64,000 bases of DNA from Euonymus europaeus. Its lineage: Eukaryota > Streptophyta > Magnoliopsida > Celastrales > Celastraceae. Positions 37,501 through 51,800 of this stretch are shown here, piece by piece. Below the pieces are notes generated by a model that saw only the letters and a program-made list of their open reading frames with translations, was not told the origin of the DNA and did no database searches. The stretch is taken from positions 16,433,001 through 16,497,000 of the forward strand of contig OY756966.1 of NCBI GenBank assembly GCA_963580455.1, read 5' to 3'. The position numbers and the translations under genes were made by a program. The stretch's first letter is position 1, and every line of letters starts with the position of its first letter.

Positions 37501-40500
37501 GTTCTTCTATGTCAAATTTTACGAGTATAAGCTTCCTACATTATTTCGATGCCAAAACGCCAACTTTCTATGACAAATGGACAAAACCGTTAAAAGCTCC
37601 TCCATAGAGAGAGTTGAGCAACTTCGGACTATCAAAATTGCTCGGGATAGACTTTTTATTGTTCTTCTACGTCAAATTTTACGAGTATAAGCTTCCTACA
37701 TTATTTCGATGCCAAAACACCAACTTTCTATGACAAATAGATAAAATCGTTAAAAGCTCCACCATAGAAAGAGTTGAGCAAATTCAGACTATCAAAATTG
37801 CTCGGGATAGACTTTTTATTGTTCTTCTATGTCAAATTTAACGAGTATAAGCTTCCTACTTTATTTCAATGCCAAAACACCAACTTTCTATGACAAATGG
37901 ACAAAACCGTTAAAAGCTCCTCCATAGAGAGAGTTCAGCAACTTCGGACAATCAAAGTTGCTCGGGATAGACTTTTTATTGTTTTTCTATGTCAAAGTTT
38001 ACGAGTATAGGCTTCCTACATTATTTCGAAGCCAAAACACGAACTTTCTATGACAAATGGACAAAACCGTTAAAAGCTCCTCCATAGAGAGAGTTGAGCA
38101 ACTTCGGACTATCAAAATTGCTCGGGATAGACTTTTTATTGTTCTTCTATGTCGAATTTTATGAGTATAAGCTTCCTACATTATTTCGATGCCAAAACAC
38201 CAACTTTCTATGACAAATGGACAAAATCGTTAAAACCTCCTCCATAGAGAGAGTTGAGCAACTTCGGACTATCAAAGTTGCTCGGGATAGACTTTTTATT
38301 GTTCTTCTATGTCAAATTTAACGAGTATAAGCTTCCTACATTATTTCAATGCCAAAACACCAACTTTCTATGACAAATTTACAAAACCGTTAAAAGTTCC
38401 TCCATAGAGAGAGTTGAGCAACTTCGGACTATCCAAGTTGCTCGGGATAGACTTTTAATGGTTCTTCTATGTCAAATTTAACGAGTATAAGCTTCCTACA
38501 TTATTTCAATGCCAAAACACTAACTTTCTATGACAAATAGACAAAACCGTTAAAAGCTCCTCCATAGAGAGAGTTGAGCAACTACGGACTATCAAAGTTG
38601 CTCGGGATAGACTTTTAATTGTTCTGATATGTCAAATTTAACGAGTATAAGCTTCCTACATTATTTCGATGCCAAAACACCAACTTTCTATGACAAATCG
38701 ACAAAACCGTTAAAAGCTCCTCCATAGAGAGAGTTGAGCAACTTCGGACTATCAAAGTTGCTCGGGATAGACTTTTTATTGTTCTTCTATGTCAAATTTA
38801 ACGAGTATAAGCTTCCTACATTATTTCAATGCCAAAACACCAACTTTCTATGACAAATGGACAAAACAGTTAAAAGCTCCTCCATAGAGAGAGTTGAGCA
38901 ACTTCGGACTATCAAAGTTGCTCGGGATAGACTTTTTATTGTTCTGATATGTCAAATTTAACGAGTATAAGCTTCCTACATTATTTCGATGCCAAAACAC
39001 CAACTTTCTATGACAAATCGACAAAACCGTTAAAAGCTCCTCCATAGAGAGAGTTGAGCAACTACGGACTATCAAAGTTGCTCGGGATAGACTTTTAATT
39101 GTTCTGATATGTCAAATTTAACGAGTATAAGCTTCCTACATTATTTCAATGCCAAAACACGAACTTTCTATGACAAATGGACAAAACCGTTAAAAGCTCC
39201 TCCATAGAGAGAGTTGAGCAACTTCGGACTATCAAAGTTGCTCGGGATAGACTTTTTATTGTTCTTCTATGTCAAAGTTTACGAGTATAAGCTTCCTACA
39301 TTATTTCGATGCCAAAACACGAACTTTCTATGACAAATGGACAAAACCGTTAAAAGCTCCTCCATAGAGAGAGTTGAGCAATTTCGGACTATCAAAATTG
39401 CTCGGGATACACTTTTAATTGTTCTTCTATGTCAAATTTTACGAGTATAAGCTTCCTACATTATTTCGATGCCAAAACACCAACTTTCTATGACAAATGG
39501 ACAAAACCGTTAAAAGCTCCTCCATAGAGAGAGTTGAGCAACTTCGGACTATCAAAATTGCTCGGGATAGACTTTTTATTGTTCTTCTATGTCAAATTTT
39601 ACGAGTATAAGCTTCCTACATTATTTCGATGCCAAAACACCAACTTTCTATGACAAATAGATAAAATCGTTAAAAGCTCGACCATAGAAAGAGTTGAGCA
39701 AATTCAGACTATCAAAATTGCTCGGGATAGACTTTTTATTGTTCTTCTATGTCAAATTTAACGAGTATAAGCTTCCTACATTATTTGAATGCTAAAACAC
39801 CAACTTTCTATGACAAATGGACAAAACCATTAAAAGCTCCTCCATAGAGAGAGTTGAGCAACTTCGGACTATCAAAGTTGCTCGGGATAGACTTTTTATT
39901 GTTCTTCTATGTCAAAGTTTACGAGTATAAGCTTCCTACATTATTTCGATGCCAAAACACGAACTTTCTATGACAAATGGACAAAACCGTTAAAAGCTCC
40001 TCCATAGAGAGAGTTGAGCAATTTCGGACTTTCAAAATTGCTCGGGATAGACTTTTTATTGTTCTTCTATTTCGAATTTTATGAGTATAAGCTTCGTACA
40101 TTATTTCGATGCCAAAACACCAACTTTCTATGACAAATGGACAAAATCGTTAAAACCTCCTCCATAGAGAGAGTTGAGCAACTTCGGACTATCAAAGTTT
40201 CTCGGGATAGACTTTTAATGGTTCTTCTATGTCAAATTTAACGAGTATAAGCTTCCTACATTATTTCAATGCCAAAACACCAACTTTCTATGACAAATGG
40301 GCAAAACCGTTAAAAGCTCCTCCATAGAGAGAGTTGAGCAACTTCGGACTATCAAAGTTGCTAGGGATAGACTTTTTATTATTCTTCTATGTCAAAGTTT
40401 ACGAGTATAAGCTTCCTACATTATTTTGATGCCAAAACACGAACTTTCTATGACAAATGGACAAAACCGTTAAAAGCTCCTCCATAGAGAGAGTTGAGCA

Positions 40501-43250
40501 ATTTCGGACTTTCAAAATTGCTCGGGATAGACTTTTTATTGTTCTTCTATGTCGAATTTTATGAGTATAAGCTTCCTACATTATTTCGATGCCAAAACAC
40601 CAACTTTCTATGACAAATGGACAAAACCGTTAAAAGCTCCTCCATAGAGAGAGTTGAGCAACTTCGGACTATCAAAGTTGCTCGGGATAGACTTTTTATT
40701 GTTCTTCTTTGTCAAAGTTTACGAGTATAAGCTTCCTACATTATTTCGATGCCAAAACACGAACTTTCTATGACAAATGGACAAAACCTTTAAAAGCTCC
40801 TCCATAGAGAGAGTTGAGCAATTTCGGACTATCAAAATTGCTCGGGATAGACTTTTAATTGTTCTTCTATGTCAAATTTTACGAGTATAAGCTTCCTACA
40901 TTATTTCGATGCCAAAACACCAACTTTCTATGACAAATGGACAAAACCGTTAAAAGCTCCTCCATAGAGAGAGTTGAGCAACTTCGGACTATCAAAATTG
41001 CTCGGGATAGACTTTTTATTGTTTTTTTATGTCAAATTTTACGAGTATAAGCTTCCTACATTATTTCGATGCCAAAACACCAACTTTCTATGACAAATGG
41101 ACAAAACCATTAAAAGCTCCTCCATAGAGAGAGTTGAGCAACTTCGGACTATCAAAATTGCTCGGGATAGACTTTTTATTGTTCTTCTATGTCAAATTTT
41201 ACGAGTATAAGCTTCCTATATTATTTCGATGCCAAAACACCAACTTTCTATGACAAATAGATAAAATCGTTAAAAGCTCGACCATAGAAAGAGTTGAGCA
41301 AATTCAGACTATCAAAATTGCTCGGGATAGACTTTTTATTGTTCTTCTATGTCAAATTTAACGAGTATAAGCTTGCTACATTATTTGAATGCCAAAACAC
41401 CAACTTTCTATGACAAATGGACAAAACCGTTAAAAGCTCCTCCATAGAGAGAGTTGAGCAACTTCGGACTATCAAAGTTGCTCGGGATAGACTTTTTATT
41501 GTTCTTCTATGTCAAAGTTTACGAGTATAAGCTTCCTACATTATTTCGATGCCAAAACACGAACTTTCTATGACAAATGGACAAAACCGTTAAAAGCTCC
41601 TCCATAGAGAGAGTTGAGCAATTTCGGACTTTCAAAATTGCTCGGGATAGACTTTTTATTGTTCTTCTCTGTCGAATTTTATGAGTATAAGCTTCCTACA
41701 ATATTTTGATGCAAAACACCAACTTTCTATGAAAAATGGACAAAATCGTTAAAACCTCCTCCATAGAGAGAGTTGAGCAACTTCGAACTATCAAAGTTTC
41801 TCGGGATAGACTTTTAATGGTTCTTCTATGTCAAATTTAACGAGTATAAGCTTCCTACATTATTTCAATGCCAAAACACCAACTTTCTATGACAAATAGA
41901 CAAAACCGTTAAAAGCTCCTCCATAGAGAGAGTTGAGCAACTACGGACTATCAAAGTTGCTCGAGATAGACTTTTAATTGTTCTGATATGTCAAATTTAA
42001 CGAGTATATGCTTCCTACATTATTTCGATGCCAAAACACCAACTTTCTATGACAAATCGACAAAACCGTTAAAAGCTCCTCCATAGAGAGAGTTGAGCAA
42101 CTTCGGACTATCAAAGTTGCTCGGGATAGACTTTTTATTGTTCTTCTATGTCAAATTTAACGAGTATAAGCTTCCTACATTATTTCAATGCCAAAACACC
42201 AACTTTCTATGACAAATGGACAAAACCGTTAAAAGCTCCTCCATAGAGAGAGTTGAGCAACTTCGGACTATCAAAGTTGCTCGGGATAGACTTTTTATTG
42301 TTCTTCTATGTCAAATTTTACGAGTATAAGCTTCCTACATTATTTCGATGCCAAAACGCCAACTTTCTATGACAAATGGACAAAACCGTTAAAAGCTCCT
42401 CCATAGAGAGAGTTGAGCAACTTCGGACTATCAAAATTGCTCGGGATAGACTTTTTATTGTTCTTCTACGTCAAATTTTACGAGTATAAGCTTCCTACAT
42501 TATTTCGATGCCAAAACACCAACTTTCTATGACAAATAGATAAAATCGTTAAAAGCTCCACCATAGAAAGAGTTGAGCAAATTCAGACTATCAAAATTGC
42601 TCGGGATAGACTTTTTATTGTTCTTCTATGTCAAATTTAACGAGTATAAGCTTCCTACTTTATTTCAATGCCAAAACACCAACTTTCTATGACAAATGGA
42701 CAAAACCGTTAAAAGCTCCTCCATAGAGAGAGTTCAGCAACTTCGGACAATCAAAGTTGCTCGGGATAGACTTTTTATTGTTCTTCTATGTCAAAGTTTA
42801 CGAGTATAGGCTTCCTACATTATTTCGAAGCCAAAACACGAACTTTCTATGACAAATGGACAAAACCGTTAAAAGCTCCTCCATAGAGAGAGTTGAGCAA
42901 CTTCGGACTATCAAAATTGCTCGGGATAGACTTTTTATTGTTCTTCTATGTCGAATTTTATGAGTATAAGCTTCCTACATTATTTCGATGCCAAAACACC
43001 AACTTTCTATGACAAATGGACAAAATCGTTAAAACCTCCTCCATAGAGAGAGTTGAGCAACTTCGGACTATCAAAGTTGCTCGGGATAGACTTTTAATGG
43101 TTCTTCTATGTCAAATTTAACGAGTATAAGCTTCCTACATTATTTCAATGCCAAAACACCAACTTTCTATGACAAATTTACAAAACCGTTAAAAGTTCCT
43201 CCATAGAGAGAGTTGAGCAACTTCGGACTATCCAAGTTGCTCGGGATAGA
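28040..43250 (+). repeat. 4.8-kb (30-monomer) higher-order repeat, four tandem copies, one internally deleted
   Basis: Each unit starts at TCTATGTCAAAGTTTACGAG. Copy 1 spans about 28,040-32,840, copy 2 32,840-34,440, copy 3 34,440-39,240, and copy 4 39,240-43,250, where it diverges after TATCCAAGTTGC. Markers in copies 1, 3 and 4 are GAATGCTAAAAC (28,580, 34,979, 39,785), TTGCTAGGGATAG (29,161, 35,560, 40,361), AAAACGCCAAC (31,158, 37,556, 42,356), GAGTTCAGCAAC (31,534, 37,932, 42,733) and GTATAGGCTTCC (31,607, 38,005, 42,806). Offsets are about 6,398 (copy 1 to 3) and 4,800 (copy 3 to 4). Copy 2 is only 1.6 kb and equals a full unit minus 1, 7 and 12 monomers in three separate gaps. Confidence 0.88.
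32840..34440 (+). repeat. Internally deleted copy (10 of 30 monomers) of the 4.8-kb unit
   Basis: Aligned to its neighbours, this copy lacks one monomer near 32,995, seven between TTCAAAATTGC and CTCTGTCGAAT near 33,985, and twelve after GAGTATATGCTTCC near 34,325. That totals 3,200 bp, which is 4,800 minus 1,600. All joins are in register, so no partial monomer is left. The retained parts match the flanking copies closely, so the deletions are later than the amplification of the unit. Confidence 0.8.
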
Positions 43251-44660
43251 CTTTTTATTGTTCTTCAATGTCAAATTTTACGAGTATAAGCTTCCTACAT
43301 TATTTCGATGCCAAAACACCAACTTTCTATGACAAATAGATAAAATCGTTAAAAGCTCCACCATAGAAAGAGTTGAGCAACTTCGGACTATCAAAATTGC
43401 TCGGGATAGACTTTTTATTGTTCTTCTATGTCAAATTTAACGAGTATAAGCTTCCTACATTATTTCAATGCTAAAACACCAACTTTCTTTGACAAATGGA
43501 CAAAACCGTTAAAAGCTCCTCCATAGAGAGAGTTGAGCAACTTCGGACTATCAAAATTGCTCGGGATAGACTTTTTATTGTTCTTCTATGTCAATATTTA
43601 AGAGTATAAGCTTCCTACATTATTTCGATGCCAAAACACCAACTTTCTATGACAAATGGACAAAACCGTGAAAAGCTCCTCCATAGAGAGAGTTGAGCAA
43701 CTTCGGACTATCAAAATTGCTCGGGATAGACTTTTTATTGTTCTTTTATGTCAAATTTTACGAGTATAAGCTTCCTACATTATTTCGATGCCAAAACACC
43801 AACTTTCTATGACAAATGGACAAAACCGTTAAAAGCTCCTCCATAGAGAGAGTTGAGCAATTTCGGACTATCAAAATTGCTCGGGATAGACTTTTTATTG
43901 TTCTTCTCTGTCGAATTTTATGAGTATAAGCTTCCTACAATATTTCGATGCAAAACACCAACTTTCTATGACAAATGGACAAAATCGTTAAAACCTCCTT
44001 CATAGAGAGAGTTGAGCAACTTCGAACTATCAAAGTTTCTCGGGATAGACTTTTAATGGTTCTTCTATGTCAAATTTAACGAGTATAAGCTTCCTACATT
44101 ATTTCAATGCCAAAACACCAACTTTCTATGACAAATTTACAAAACCGTTAAAAGCTCCTCCATAGAGAGAGTTGAGCAACTTCGGACTATCAAAGTTGCT
44201 CGGGATAGACTTTTTATTGTTCTTCTATGTCAAATTTTACGAGTATAAGCTTCCTACATTATTTCGATGCCAAAACACCAACTTTCTATGACAAATAGAT
44301 AAAATCGTTAAAAGCTCCACCATAGAAAGAGTTGAGCAACTTCGGACTATCAAAATAGCTCGGGATAGACTTTTTATTGTTCTTCTATGTCAAATTTAAC
44401 GAGTATAAGCTTCCTATATTATTTCAATGCCAAAACACCAACTTTCTTTGACAAATGGACAAAACCGTTAAAAGCTCCTCCATAGAGTGAGTTGAGCAAC
44501 TTCGGACTATCAAAATTGCTCGGGATAGACTTTTTATTGTTCTTCTATGTCAATATTTAAGAGTATAAGCTTCCTACATTATTTCGATGCCAAAACACCA
44601 ACTTTCTATGACAAATGGACAAAACCGTGAAAAGCTCCTCCATAGAGAGAGTTGAGCAAC
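43170..44660 (+). repeat. 960-bp (6-monomer) repeat, about one and a half copies
   Basis: AAATTTACAAAACC (43,175 and 44,136), ACTTTCTTTGAC (43,482 and 44,442), TCAATATTTAAGAG (43,591 and 44,551) and AAACCGTGAAAAGC (43,662 and 44,622) recur at about 960 bp. The second copy is interrupted near 44,660, where the next monomer has CAACTACGG. The monomer trio TTTCTTTGAC / CAATATTTAAGAG / CCGTGAAAAGC is later re-used in the 17-mer and 7-mer units to the right. Confidence 0.8.
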
Positions 44661-45366
44661 TACGGACTATCAAAGTTGCTCGGGATAGACTTTTAATTGT
44701 TCTTCTATGTCAAATTTAACGAGTATAAGCTTCCTACATTATTTCAATGCCAAAACACCAACTTTCTATGACAAATAGACAAAACCGTTAAAAGCTCCTC
44801 CATAGAGAGAGTTGAGCAACTTCGGACTATCAAAGTTGCTCGGGATTGACTTTTTATTGTTCTTCTATGTCAAATTTTATGAGTATAAGCTTCCCACATT
44901 ATTTCGATGCCAAAACATCAACTTTCTATGACAAATGGACAAAACCGTTAAAAGCTCCACCATAGAAAGAGTTGAGCAAATTCGGACTATCAAAATTGCT
45001 CGGGATAGACTTTTTATTGTTCTTCTATGTCAAATTTAACGAGTATAAGCTTGCTACATTATTTCAATGCCAAAACACCAACTTTCTATGACAAATAGAT
45101 AAAATCGTTAAAAGCTCCTCCATAGAGAGAGTTGAGCAACTTCGGACTATCAAAATTGCTCGGGATAGACTTTTTATTGTTCTTCTATGTCAAAGTTTAC
45201 GAGTATAAGCTTCCTACACTATTTCGATGCCAAAACACGAACTTTCTATGACAAATGGAAAAAACCGTTAAAAGCTCCTCCATAGAGAGAGTTGAGCAAC
45301 TTCGTACTATCAAAATTGCTCGGGATAGACTTTTTATTGTTCTTCTATGTCAAATTTTATGAGTAT

Positions 45367-45462
45367 AAGCTTCCTACATAGAGAGAGTTGAGCAACTACA
45401 GACTATCAAAGTTGCTCGGGATAGACTTTTAATTGTTCTTCTATGTCAAATTTAACGAGTAT
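45367..45462 (+). repeat. Truncated monomer, 96 bp
   Basis: AAGCTTCCTACAT is joined directly to AGAGAGAGTTGAGC near 45,379, skipping about 64 bp that normally carry GCCAAAACACC, ACAAATGGACAAAACC and GCTCCTCC. CAT/CCATA microhomology is present at the join. The landmark phase shifts from 87 (45,367) to 23 (45,463) and then stays at 23 to the window end. Confidence 0.9.
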
Positions 45463-46080
45463 AAGCTTCCTACATTATTTCAATGTCAAAACACCAACTT
45501 TCTGTGATAAATAGACAAAACCGTTAAAAGCTCCTCCATAGAGAGAGTTGAGCAACTTCGGACTATCAAAGTTGCTCGGGATAGACTTTTAATTGTTCTT
45601 CTATGTCAAATTTAACGAGTATAAGCTTCCTACATTATTTCAATGCCAAAACACCAACTTTCTATGACAAATAGACAAAACCGTTAAAAGCTCCTCCATA
45701 GAGAGAGTTGAGCAACTTCGGACAATCAAAGTTGCTCGGGATAGACTTTTAATTGTTCTTCTATGTCAAATTTAACGAGTATAAGCTTCCTACATTATTT
45801 CAATGCCAAAACACCAACTTTCTATGATAAATAGACAAAACCGTTAAAAGCTCCTCCATAGAGAGAGTTGAGCAACTTCGGACTATCAAAGTTGCTCGGG
45901 ATAAACTTTTTATTGTTCTTCTATGTCAAATTTTACGAGTATAAGCTTCCTACATTATTTCGATTCCAAAACACCAACTTTCTATGACAAATAGACAAAA
46001 CCGTTAAAAGCTCCTCCATAGAGAGAGTTGAGCAACTTCGGACTATCAAAGTTGCTCGGGATAGACTTTTTATTGTTCTT

Positions 46081-47380
46081 CTATGTCAAATTTTACGAGT
46101 ATAAGCTTCCTACATTATTTCGATGCCAAAACACCAACTTTCTATGAAAAATAGATAAAATCGTTAACAGCTCCACCATAGAAAGAGTTGAGCAACTTCG
46201 GACTATCAAAATTGCTCGGGATAGACTTTTTATTGTTCTTCTATGTCAAATTTTACGAGTATAAGCTTGCTACAATATTTCGATCCCAAAACACTAACTT
46301 TCTATGACAAATGGACAAAACCGTTAAAAGCTCCTCCATGGAGAGAGTTGAGCAAGTTCGGACAATCAAAGTTGCTCGGGATAGACTTTTTATTGTTCTT
46401 CTATGTCAACTTTTACGAGTATAAGCTTCCTACATTATTTCGATGCCAAAACACCAACTTTCCAGGACAAATGGACAAAACCGTTAAAAGCTCCTCCATA
46501 GAGAGAGTTGAGGAACTTCGAACTATCAAAATTGCTCGGGATAGACTTTTTATTGTTCTTCTATGTCAAATTTAACGAGTATAAGCTTCCTACATTATTT
46601 CAATGCCAAAACACCAACTTTCTATGACAAATAGACAAAACCGTTAAAAGCTCCTCCATAGAGAGAGTTGAGCAACTTCGGACTATCAAAGTTGCTCGGG
46701 ATAGACTTTTTGTTGTTCTTCTATGTCAAATTTTACGAATATAAGCTTCCTACATTATTTCGATGCCAAAACACCAACTTTCTATGAAAAATAGATAAAA
46801 TCGTTAACAGCTCCACCATAGAAAGAGTTGAGCAACTTCGGACTATCAAAATTGCTCGGGATAGACTTTTTATTGTTCTTGTATGTCAAATTTTACGAGT
46901 ATAAGCTTGCTACAATATTTCGATCCCAAAACACTAACTTTCTATGACAAATGGACAAAACCGTTAAAAGCTCCTCCATGGAGAGAGTTGAGCAACTTCG
47001 GACAATCAAAGTTGCTCGGGATAGACTTTTTATTGTTCTTCTATGTCAACTTTTACGAGTATAAGCTTCCTACATTATTTCGATGCCAAAACACCAACTT
47101 TCCAGGACAAATGGACAAAACCGTTAAAAGCTCCTCCATAGAGAGAGTTGAGGAACTTCGAACTATCAAAATTGCTCGGGATAGACTTTTTATTGTTCTT
47201 CTATGTCAAATTTAACGAGTATAAGCTTCCTACATTATTTCAATGCCAAAACACCAACTTTCTATGACAAATAGACAAAACCGTTAAAAGCTCCTCCATA
47301 GAGAGAGTTGAGCAACTTCGGACTATCAAAGTTGCTCGGGATAGACTTTTTGTTGTTCTTCTATGTCAAATTTTACGAAT
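46081..47380 (+). repeat. 640-bp (4-monomer) higher-order repeat, two copies
   Basis: About 46,081-46,720 and 46,721-47,360 match at 640 bp with very few differences (e.g. GAGCAAGTTCGG at 46,350 against GAGCAACTTCGG at 46,990; TTCTTCTATG against TTCTTGTATG). Markers are CGTTAACAGCTCCACC, ATCCCAAAACACTAAC, CTCCATGGAGAGAG and TTTCCAGGACAAATGG. The longest open frames of the window (110 codons, 46,243-46,575 and 46,883-47,215) lie in these copies, but they are satellite read through two monomers, not a gene. Confidence 0.9.
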
Positions 47381-48819
47381 ATAAGCTTCCTACATTATTT
47401 CGATGCCAAAACACCAACTTTCTATGACAAATAGAGAAAATCGTTACAAGCTTCACCATAGAAAGAGTTGAGCAACTTTGGACTATCAAAATTGCTCGGG
47501 ATAGACTTTTTATTGTTCTTCTATGTCAAATTTTACGAGTTTAAGCTTCCTACATTATTTCGATGCCAGAACACCAACTTTCTATGACAAATGGTCAAAA
47601 TCGTTAAAAGCTCCCCCAAAGAGAGAGTTGAGCAACTACGGACTATCAAAGTTGCTCGGGATAGACTTTTAATGGTTCTTCTATGTCAAATTTTACGAGT
47701 ATAAGCTTCCTACATTATTTCGAAGCGAAAACACCAACTTTCAATGACAAATGGACAAAACCGTTAAAAGCTCCTCCATAGAGAGAGTTGAGCAACTTCG
47801 GACTATCAAAGTTGTTCGGGATAGACTTTTAATTGTTCTTCTATGTCAAATTTTACGAGTATAAGCTTCCTACATTATTTCGATGCCAAAACACCAACTT
47901 TCTATGACAAATAGATAAAATCGTTAAAAGCTCCTCCATAGAGAGAGTTGAGCAACTTCGGACTATCAAAGTTGCTCGGGAGAGACTTTTTATTGTTCTT
48001 CTATGTCAAATTTTACGAGTATAAGCTTCCTACATTATTTCGATGCCAAAACACCAACTTTCTATGACAAATAGATAAAATCGTTAAAAGCTCCACCATA
48101 TAAAAAGTTGAGCAACTTTGGACTATAAAAATTGCTCGGGATAGACTTTTTATTGTTCTTTTATGTCAAATTTTACGAGTTTAAGCTTCCTACATTATTT
48201 CGATGCCAAAACACCAACTTTCTATGACAAATGGACAAAACCATTAAAAGCTCCTCCATAGAGAGAGTTGAGCAACTTCGGACTATCAAAATTGCTCGGG
48301 ATAGACTTTTAATTGTTCTTATATGTCAAATTTAACGAGTATAAGCTTCCTACATTATTACAATGCAAAAACACCAACTTTGTATGATAAATAGACAAAA
48401 CCGTTAAAAGCTCCTCCATAGAGAGAGTTGAGCAACTTCGGACTATCAAAGTTGCTCGGGATAGACTTTTTATTGTTCTTCTATGTCAAATTTTACGAGT
48501 ATAAGCTTCCTACATTATTTCGATTCCAAAACACCAACTTTCTATGACAAATATACAAAACCGTTAAAAGCTCCTCCATAGAGAGGGTTGAGCAACTTCG
48601 GACTATCAAAGTTGCTCGGGATAGACTTTTTATTGTTCTTCTATGTCAAATTTTATGAGTATAAGCTTCCTACATTATTTCAATGCCAAAACACCAACTT
48701 TCTATGACAAAGGGACAAAACCGTTAAAAGCTCCTCCATAGAGAGAGTTGAGCAACTTCGAACTATCAAAGTTGCTCGGGATAGACTTTTTATTGTTCTT
48801 CAATGTCAAATTTTACGAG

Positions 48820-51800
48820 TATAAGCTTCCTACATTATTTCGATGCCAAAACACCAACTTTCTATGACAAATAGATAAAATCGTTAAAAGCTCCACCATA
48901 GAAAGAGTTGAGCAAATTCGGACTATCAAAATTGCTCGGGATAGACTTTTTATTGTTCTTCTATGTCAAATTTAACGAGTATAAGCTTCCTACATTATTT
49001 CAATGCCAAAACACCAACTTTCTATGACAAATGGACAAAACCGTTAAAAGCTCCTCCATAGAGAGAGTTGAGCAACTTCGGACTATCAAAATTGCTCGGG
49101 ATAGACTTTTTATTGTTCTTCTATGCCAAATTTTATGAGTATAAGCTTACTATATTATTTCAATGCCAAAACACCAACTTTCTATGACAAATGGACAAAA
49201 CCGTTAAAAGCTCCTCCATAGAGAGAGTTGATCAACTTCGGACTATCAAAATTGCTCGGGATAGACTTTTTATTGTTCTTCTATGTCAAATTTTATGAGT
49301 ATAAGCTTCCTACATTATTTCGATGCCAAAACACCAAGTTTCTATGACAAATGGACAAAACCGTTAAAAGCTCCTCCATAGAGAGAGTTGATCAACTTCA
49401 GACTATCAAAATTGCTCGGGAGAGACTTTTTATTGTTCTTCTATGTCAAATTCTACGAGTAAAGCTTCCTACATTAGTTCGAAGCCAAAACACCAACTTT
49501 CTATGACAAATGGACAAAACCGTTAAAAGCTCCTCCATAGAGAGAGTTGATCAACTTCGGACTATCAAAATTGCTCGGGATAGACTTTTTATTGTTCTTC
49601 TATGTCAAATTTTATGAGTATAAGCTTCCTACATTATTTCGATGCCAAAACACCAACTTTCTATGACAAATGGACAAAACCGTTAAAAGCTCCTCCATAG
49701 AGAGAGTTGAGCAACTTCGAACTATCAAAGTTGCTCGGGATAGACTTTTTATTGTTCTTCTATGTCAAATTTTACGAGTATAAGCTTCCTACATTATTTC
49801 GATGCCAAAACACAACCTTTCTATGACAAATGGACAAAACCGTTAAAAGCTCCTCCATAGAGAGAGTTGAGCAACTTCGGACTATCAAAATTGCTCGGGA
49901 TAGACTTTTTATTGTTCTTCTATGTCAAATTTTATGAGTATAAGCTTCCTACATTATTTCGATGCCAAAACACCAACTTTCTATGACAAATGGACAAAAC
50001 CGTTAAAAGCTGCTCCATAGAGAGAGTTGAGCAACTTCGGACTATCAAAGTCGCTCGGGATAGACTTTTTATTGTTCTTCTATGTCTAATTTTATGAGTA
50101 TAAGATTCCTACATTATTTCGATGCCAAAACACTAACTTTCCATGACAAATGGACAAAACCGTTAAAAGCTCCTCCATAGAGAGAGTTGAGCAACTTCGG
50201 ACTATCAAAATTGCTCCGGATAGACTTTTTATTGTTCTTCTATGTGAAATTTTACGAGTATAAGCTTCCTACAATATTTCGATGCCAAAACAACAACTTT
50301 CTATGACAATTAGATAAAATCGTTAAAAGCTCCTCCATAGAGCGAGTTGAGCAACTTCGGACTATCAAAGTTGCTCGGGATAGACTTTTTATTGTTCTTC
50401 TATGTCAAATTTTACGAGTATAAGCTTCCTACATTATTTCGATTCCAAAACACCAACTTTCTATGACAAATAGACAAAACCGTTAAAAGCTCCTCGATAG
50501 AGAGAGTTGAGCAACTTCGGACTATCAAAGTTGCTCCGGATAGACTTTTTATTGTTCTTCTATGTCAAATTTTATGAGTATAAGCTTCCTACATTATTTC
50601 AATGCCAAAACACCAACTTTCTATGACAAATGGACAAAACCGTTAAAAGCTCCTCCATAGAGAGAGTTGAGCAACTTCGAACTATCGAAGTTGCTCGGGA
50701 TAGACTTTTTATTGTTCTTCAATGTCAAATTTTATGAGTATAAGCTTCCTACATTATTTCGATGCCAAAACACCAACTTTCTATGACAAATAGATAAAAT
50801 CGTTAAAAGCTCCACCATAGAAAGAGTTGAGCAACTTCGGACTATCAAAATTGCTCTGGATAGACTTTTTATTGTTCTTCTATGTCAAATTTAACGAGTA
50901 TAAGCTTCCTACATTATTTCAATGCCAAAACACCAACTTTCTTTGACAAATAGACAAAACAATTAAAAGCTCCTCCATAGAGAGAGTTGAGCAACTTCGG
51001 ACTATCAAAATTGCTCGGGATAGACTTTTTATTGTTCTTCTATGTCAATATTTAAGAGTATAAGCTTCCTAAATTATTTCGATGCCAAAACACCAACTTT
51101 CTATGACAAATGGACAAAACCGTGAAAAGCTCCTCCATAGAGAGAGTTGAGCAACTACGGACTATCAAAGTTGCTCGGGATAGACTTTTAATTGTTCTTC
51201 TATGTCAAATTTAACGAGTATAAGCTTCCTACATTATTTCAATGCCAAAACACCAACTTTCTATGACAAATAGACAAAACCGTTAAAAGCTCCTCCATAG
51301 AGAGAGTTGAGCAACTTCGGACTATCAAAGTTGCTCGGGATAGACTTTTTATTGTTCTTCTATGTGAAATTTTACGAGTATAAGCTTCCTACATTATTTC
51401 GATGCCAAAACACCAACTTTCTATGACAATTAGATAAAACTGTTAAAAGCTCCTCCATAGAGCGAGTTGAGCAACTTCGGACTATCAAAGTTGCTCGGGA
51501 TAGACTTTTTATTGTTCTTCTATGTCAAATTTTACGAGTATAAGCTTCCTACATTATTTCGATGCCAAAACACCAACTTTCTATGACAAATAGATAAAAT
51601 CGTTAAAAGCTCCACCATAGAAAGAGTTGAGCAAATTCGGACTATCAAAATTGCTCGGGATAGACTTTTTATTGTTCTTCTATGTCAAATTTAACGAGTA
51701 TAAGCTTCCTACATTATTTCAATGCCAAAACACCAACTTTCTATGACAAATGGACAAAACCGTTAAAAGCTCCTCCATAGAGAGAGTTGAGCAACTTCGG

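Noticed and set aside
46243..47215. Open reading frames of 60-110 codons throughout the array, some repeated (46,243-46,575; 46,883-47,215; 25,224-25,478; 33,361-33,543)
   Set aside because: All are satellite sequence. The monomer length is 3n+1, so a frame crosses one to two monomers in shifting phase until a stop. Similar peptides occur on both strands according to array orientation. There is no conserved start context and no domain.
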